A program made the translations under genes and the position numbers. Shown here piece after piece: positions 62,852-64,000 of a stretch of DNA of 64,000 nucleotides. Origin of the DNA: Seiridium cupressi (taxonomy: Eukaryota; Ascomycota; Sordariomycetes; Amphisphaeriales; Sporocadaceae); the NCBI GenBank assembly GCA_036674765.1, contig JARVKI010000056.1, positions 1 to 64,000 on the forward strand, written 5' to 3'. Under the pieces are notes generated by a model, which made no database searches, was not told where the DNA came from, and worked only from the letters and a program-made list of their open reading frames with translations. How positions within the stretch are numbered: position 1 is the first letter of the stretch; each line of letters begins with the position of its first letter.

Positions 62852-64000
62852 TTATATATAATCATATTTATCCGCATCCTCTGCATCGTAATTATGCCGC
62901 GATCTAAGTACTAATGCATAGATCAAACAAGAAATACTCAGACCCGTTCCTAACATCATGAACAAACCCAGTGTTGTCCTCCATTCTGCGGCTTCTCTTG
63001 AGAAATCCCAAGCCTCCAAGTTCAATTCCGTAAAATCAACATCATCTGAGTCGTCTATATCAAGCGACAGTGCAGTCTCCATCGAAATCATCTTACCACT
63101 TTTAATACTAAGGATGCCTGTAGATCCAATGACTTTGTTGTGCCTGTTGATGGCTTCTGCCCGGAGGTATGAAGCGTTCAATTGGCCGAGAGGCACCTCG
63201 GTCTCGAAGCCGCTTCTAGATACCCGTGCAGCAACACTGTCGGCACTTGCTAACTCATCCTCGGAGTCACTGGCGTACTTGATTTCACCCAAGTTAGTAT
63301 ATTTCCACCCGCCTGGCCGATATTCGACGAAAGAAGAGGAACTCACCAAAACCCAGCCCTTGACTTTTGTCGCCCCATTCCAACTAACATACGCGGTGAC
63401 AGCATCTTTATAAGTCTTCGCAGCAACCTCGGGTGGCCAATACGGCGTGGCTGCCCAATCCTGTTTGTACGCGCGATAGTTATCCAGAGCATGATCGGCG
63501 GTAGCCTTTGAAAGCCATGGCGAGAACTGTACGTCAAGTACTGCCTTGCCATCTGGTGTATGCTCCGTGAAACTTGGGTTGCGCCCCCATCCAATGAAGG
63601 CGTTTCCGTTATCCAAAATCTGCATACTGCCCTGACTTTGGCTGAGCAGGCCGGCCGGGTGCTGGTATTCCTGGATGAGTTGAACAGTCTTCGGATTCGA
63701 CTCGGTGTCCAACCTAACATGGAGTCCCCGCGAGCAATTTGCAGTGCATCCGTACTCATTGTGGTCCTTCTGGTGGTTGTCGAAAAAGGTCATCTCCGTC
63801 TTATTGTCCCCGTTGTTCTTGCCGTTGTTGTAGAAACGCGTATGATGCTGCCAAGCAAATGTGAGAACAGGATTACTGGACAACACACCATCCTCGGGCG
63901 GCAACTCCACGAACTCATTCTTCTGGCCGCCCATGGTCCATATGACATCGCCAGTCTGGCCATTGATAAGGTAGATGGAGTGCATATGTCGCGCAGAAAT
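62852..64000 (-). CDS. Arylsulfotransferase (ASST)-family protein, 5' end outside the window
   Basis: The visible C-terminal 382 residues belong to a fungal ASST/Arylsulfotran_2-type beta-propeller protein. The frame is open to the window edge (ISARHMHSIYLINGQTGDVIW), so the true start lies beyond 64000. Typical features are SRHMHSIY, TGDVIWTMGGQ, FAWQHHTRFY, FDNH, QGSMQILDNGNAFIGWG, and a C-terminal transmembrane helix (LGLFMMLGTGLSISCLIYALVL) followed by a short basic-acidic tail. In bacteria the family transfers sulfate between aryl groups. Fungal members are secretory-pathway or membrane proteins of unproven activity. Whether the gene is intact upstream cannot be judged. Confidence 0.8.
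   Translation of the reverse strand: MSARHMHSIYLINGQTGDVIWTMGGQKNEFVELPPEDGVLSSNPVLTFAWQHHTRFYNNGKNNGDNKTEMTFFDNHQKDHNEYGCTANCSRGLHVRLDTESNPKTVQLIQEYQHPAGLLSQSQGSMQILDNGNAFIGWGRNPSFTEHTPDGKAVLDVQFSPWLSKATADHALDNYRAYKQDWAATPYWPPEVAAKTYKDAVTAYVSWNGATKVKGWVLVSSSSFVEYRPGGWKYTNLGEIKYASDSEDELASADSVAARVSRSGFETEVPLGQLNASYLRAEAINRHNKVIGSTGILSIKSGKMISMETALSLDIDDSDDVDFTELNLEAWDFSREAAEWRTTLGLFMMLGTGLSISCLIYALVLRSRHNYDAEDADKYDYI

Noticed and set aside
1..64000. A core biosynthetic enzyme (PKS, NRPS, terpene synthase, prenyltransferase) or a CRISPR array
   Set aside because: No ketosynthase, adenylation, DDxxD-type cyclase or DMATS-type sequence and no regularly spaced direct repeats were found on either strand.

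Overview
The window is nuclear DNA of a filamentous ascomycete (Pezizomycotina). Genes are compact. Introns are short (mostly 49-106 nt) with GT..AG ends and GCTAAC/CTGAC-like branch sites. The proteins are typical of such fungi: C2H2/Fungal_trans and Zn(II)2Cys6 regulators, TRI12-type and DHA2-type MFS pumps, a HET relic, a KlpA-type kinesin-14 and ILV3. An Aspergillus/Penicillium-like eurotiomycete is my best guess, from gene content only. No tRNA, rRNA, CRISPR array, or polyketide synthase, NRPS or terpene synthase gene was recognised.

Layout. 1-3.4 kb: gene-poor AT-rich relic DNA with a 25-nt poly-C run and a mutated inverted repeat. 3.4-44.4 kb: a metabolic gene cluster. In order it holds a P450, a broken GMC oxidoreductase, a NodB-fold deacetylase-like protein, a TRI12-type MFS divergent from an alpha/beta hydrolase, an SDR with a nonsense codon, a C2H2 regulator, a second SDR, a DHA2 MFS divergent from a Baeyer-Villiger monooxygenase with a nonsense codon, a homogentisate-dioxygenase paralogue divergent from a second P450, a salicylate-hydroxylase-type FAD monooxygenase, a Zn2Cys6 regulator, a relic of a berberine-bridge-type oxidase, and an NSDHL/3beta-HSD-like reductase. 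45-49 kb: a STAND N-terminal-domain protein and HET-type wreckage. 49-60 kb: mostly conserved genes (kinesin-14, PlsC acyltransferase, ILV3, an unrecognised conserved protein). 60-64 kb: a festuclavine-dehydrogenase-like reductase, methyltransferase and MFS relics, and an arylsulfotransferase-type protein cut by the right edge.

How the genes may work together. The cluster has oxygenases (two P450s, a flavin hydroxylase, a BVMO), a hydrolase, dehydrogenases, two pumps, two regulators and an Fe(II) ring-cleavage dioxygenase, but no scaffold-building enzyme. This fits uptake and catabolism of an aromatic compound (hydroxylation, side-chain oxidation and ester hydrolysis, then ring opening) at least as well as biosynthesis; that is inference. 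Three divergent promoters and the flavin hydroxylase promoter carry paired or tripled TGGGGT/ACCCCA elements. Three of them share the 10-mer TGGGGTAATC, which suggests one regulon.

Several genes carry in-frame stops or frame breaks (GMC oxidase, first SDR, BVMO, BBE relic, the 58-59 kb gene). Either the cluster is decaying in this strain or the sequence has errors; re-sequencing or transcript data would decide. Exon coordinates were derived by hand from splice signals, reading phase and family alignment.
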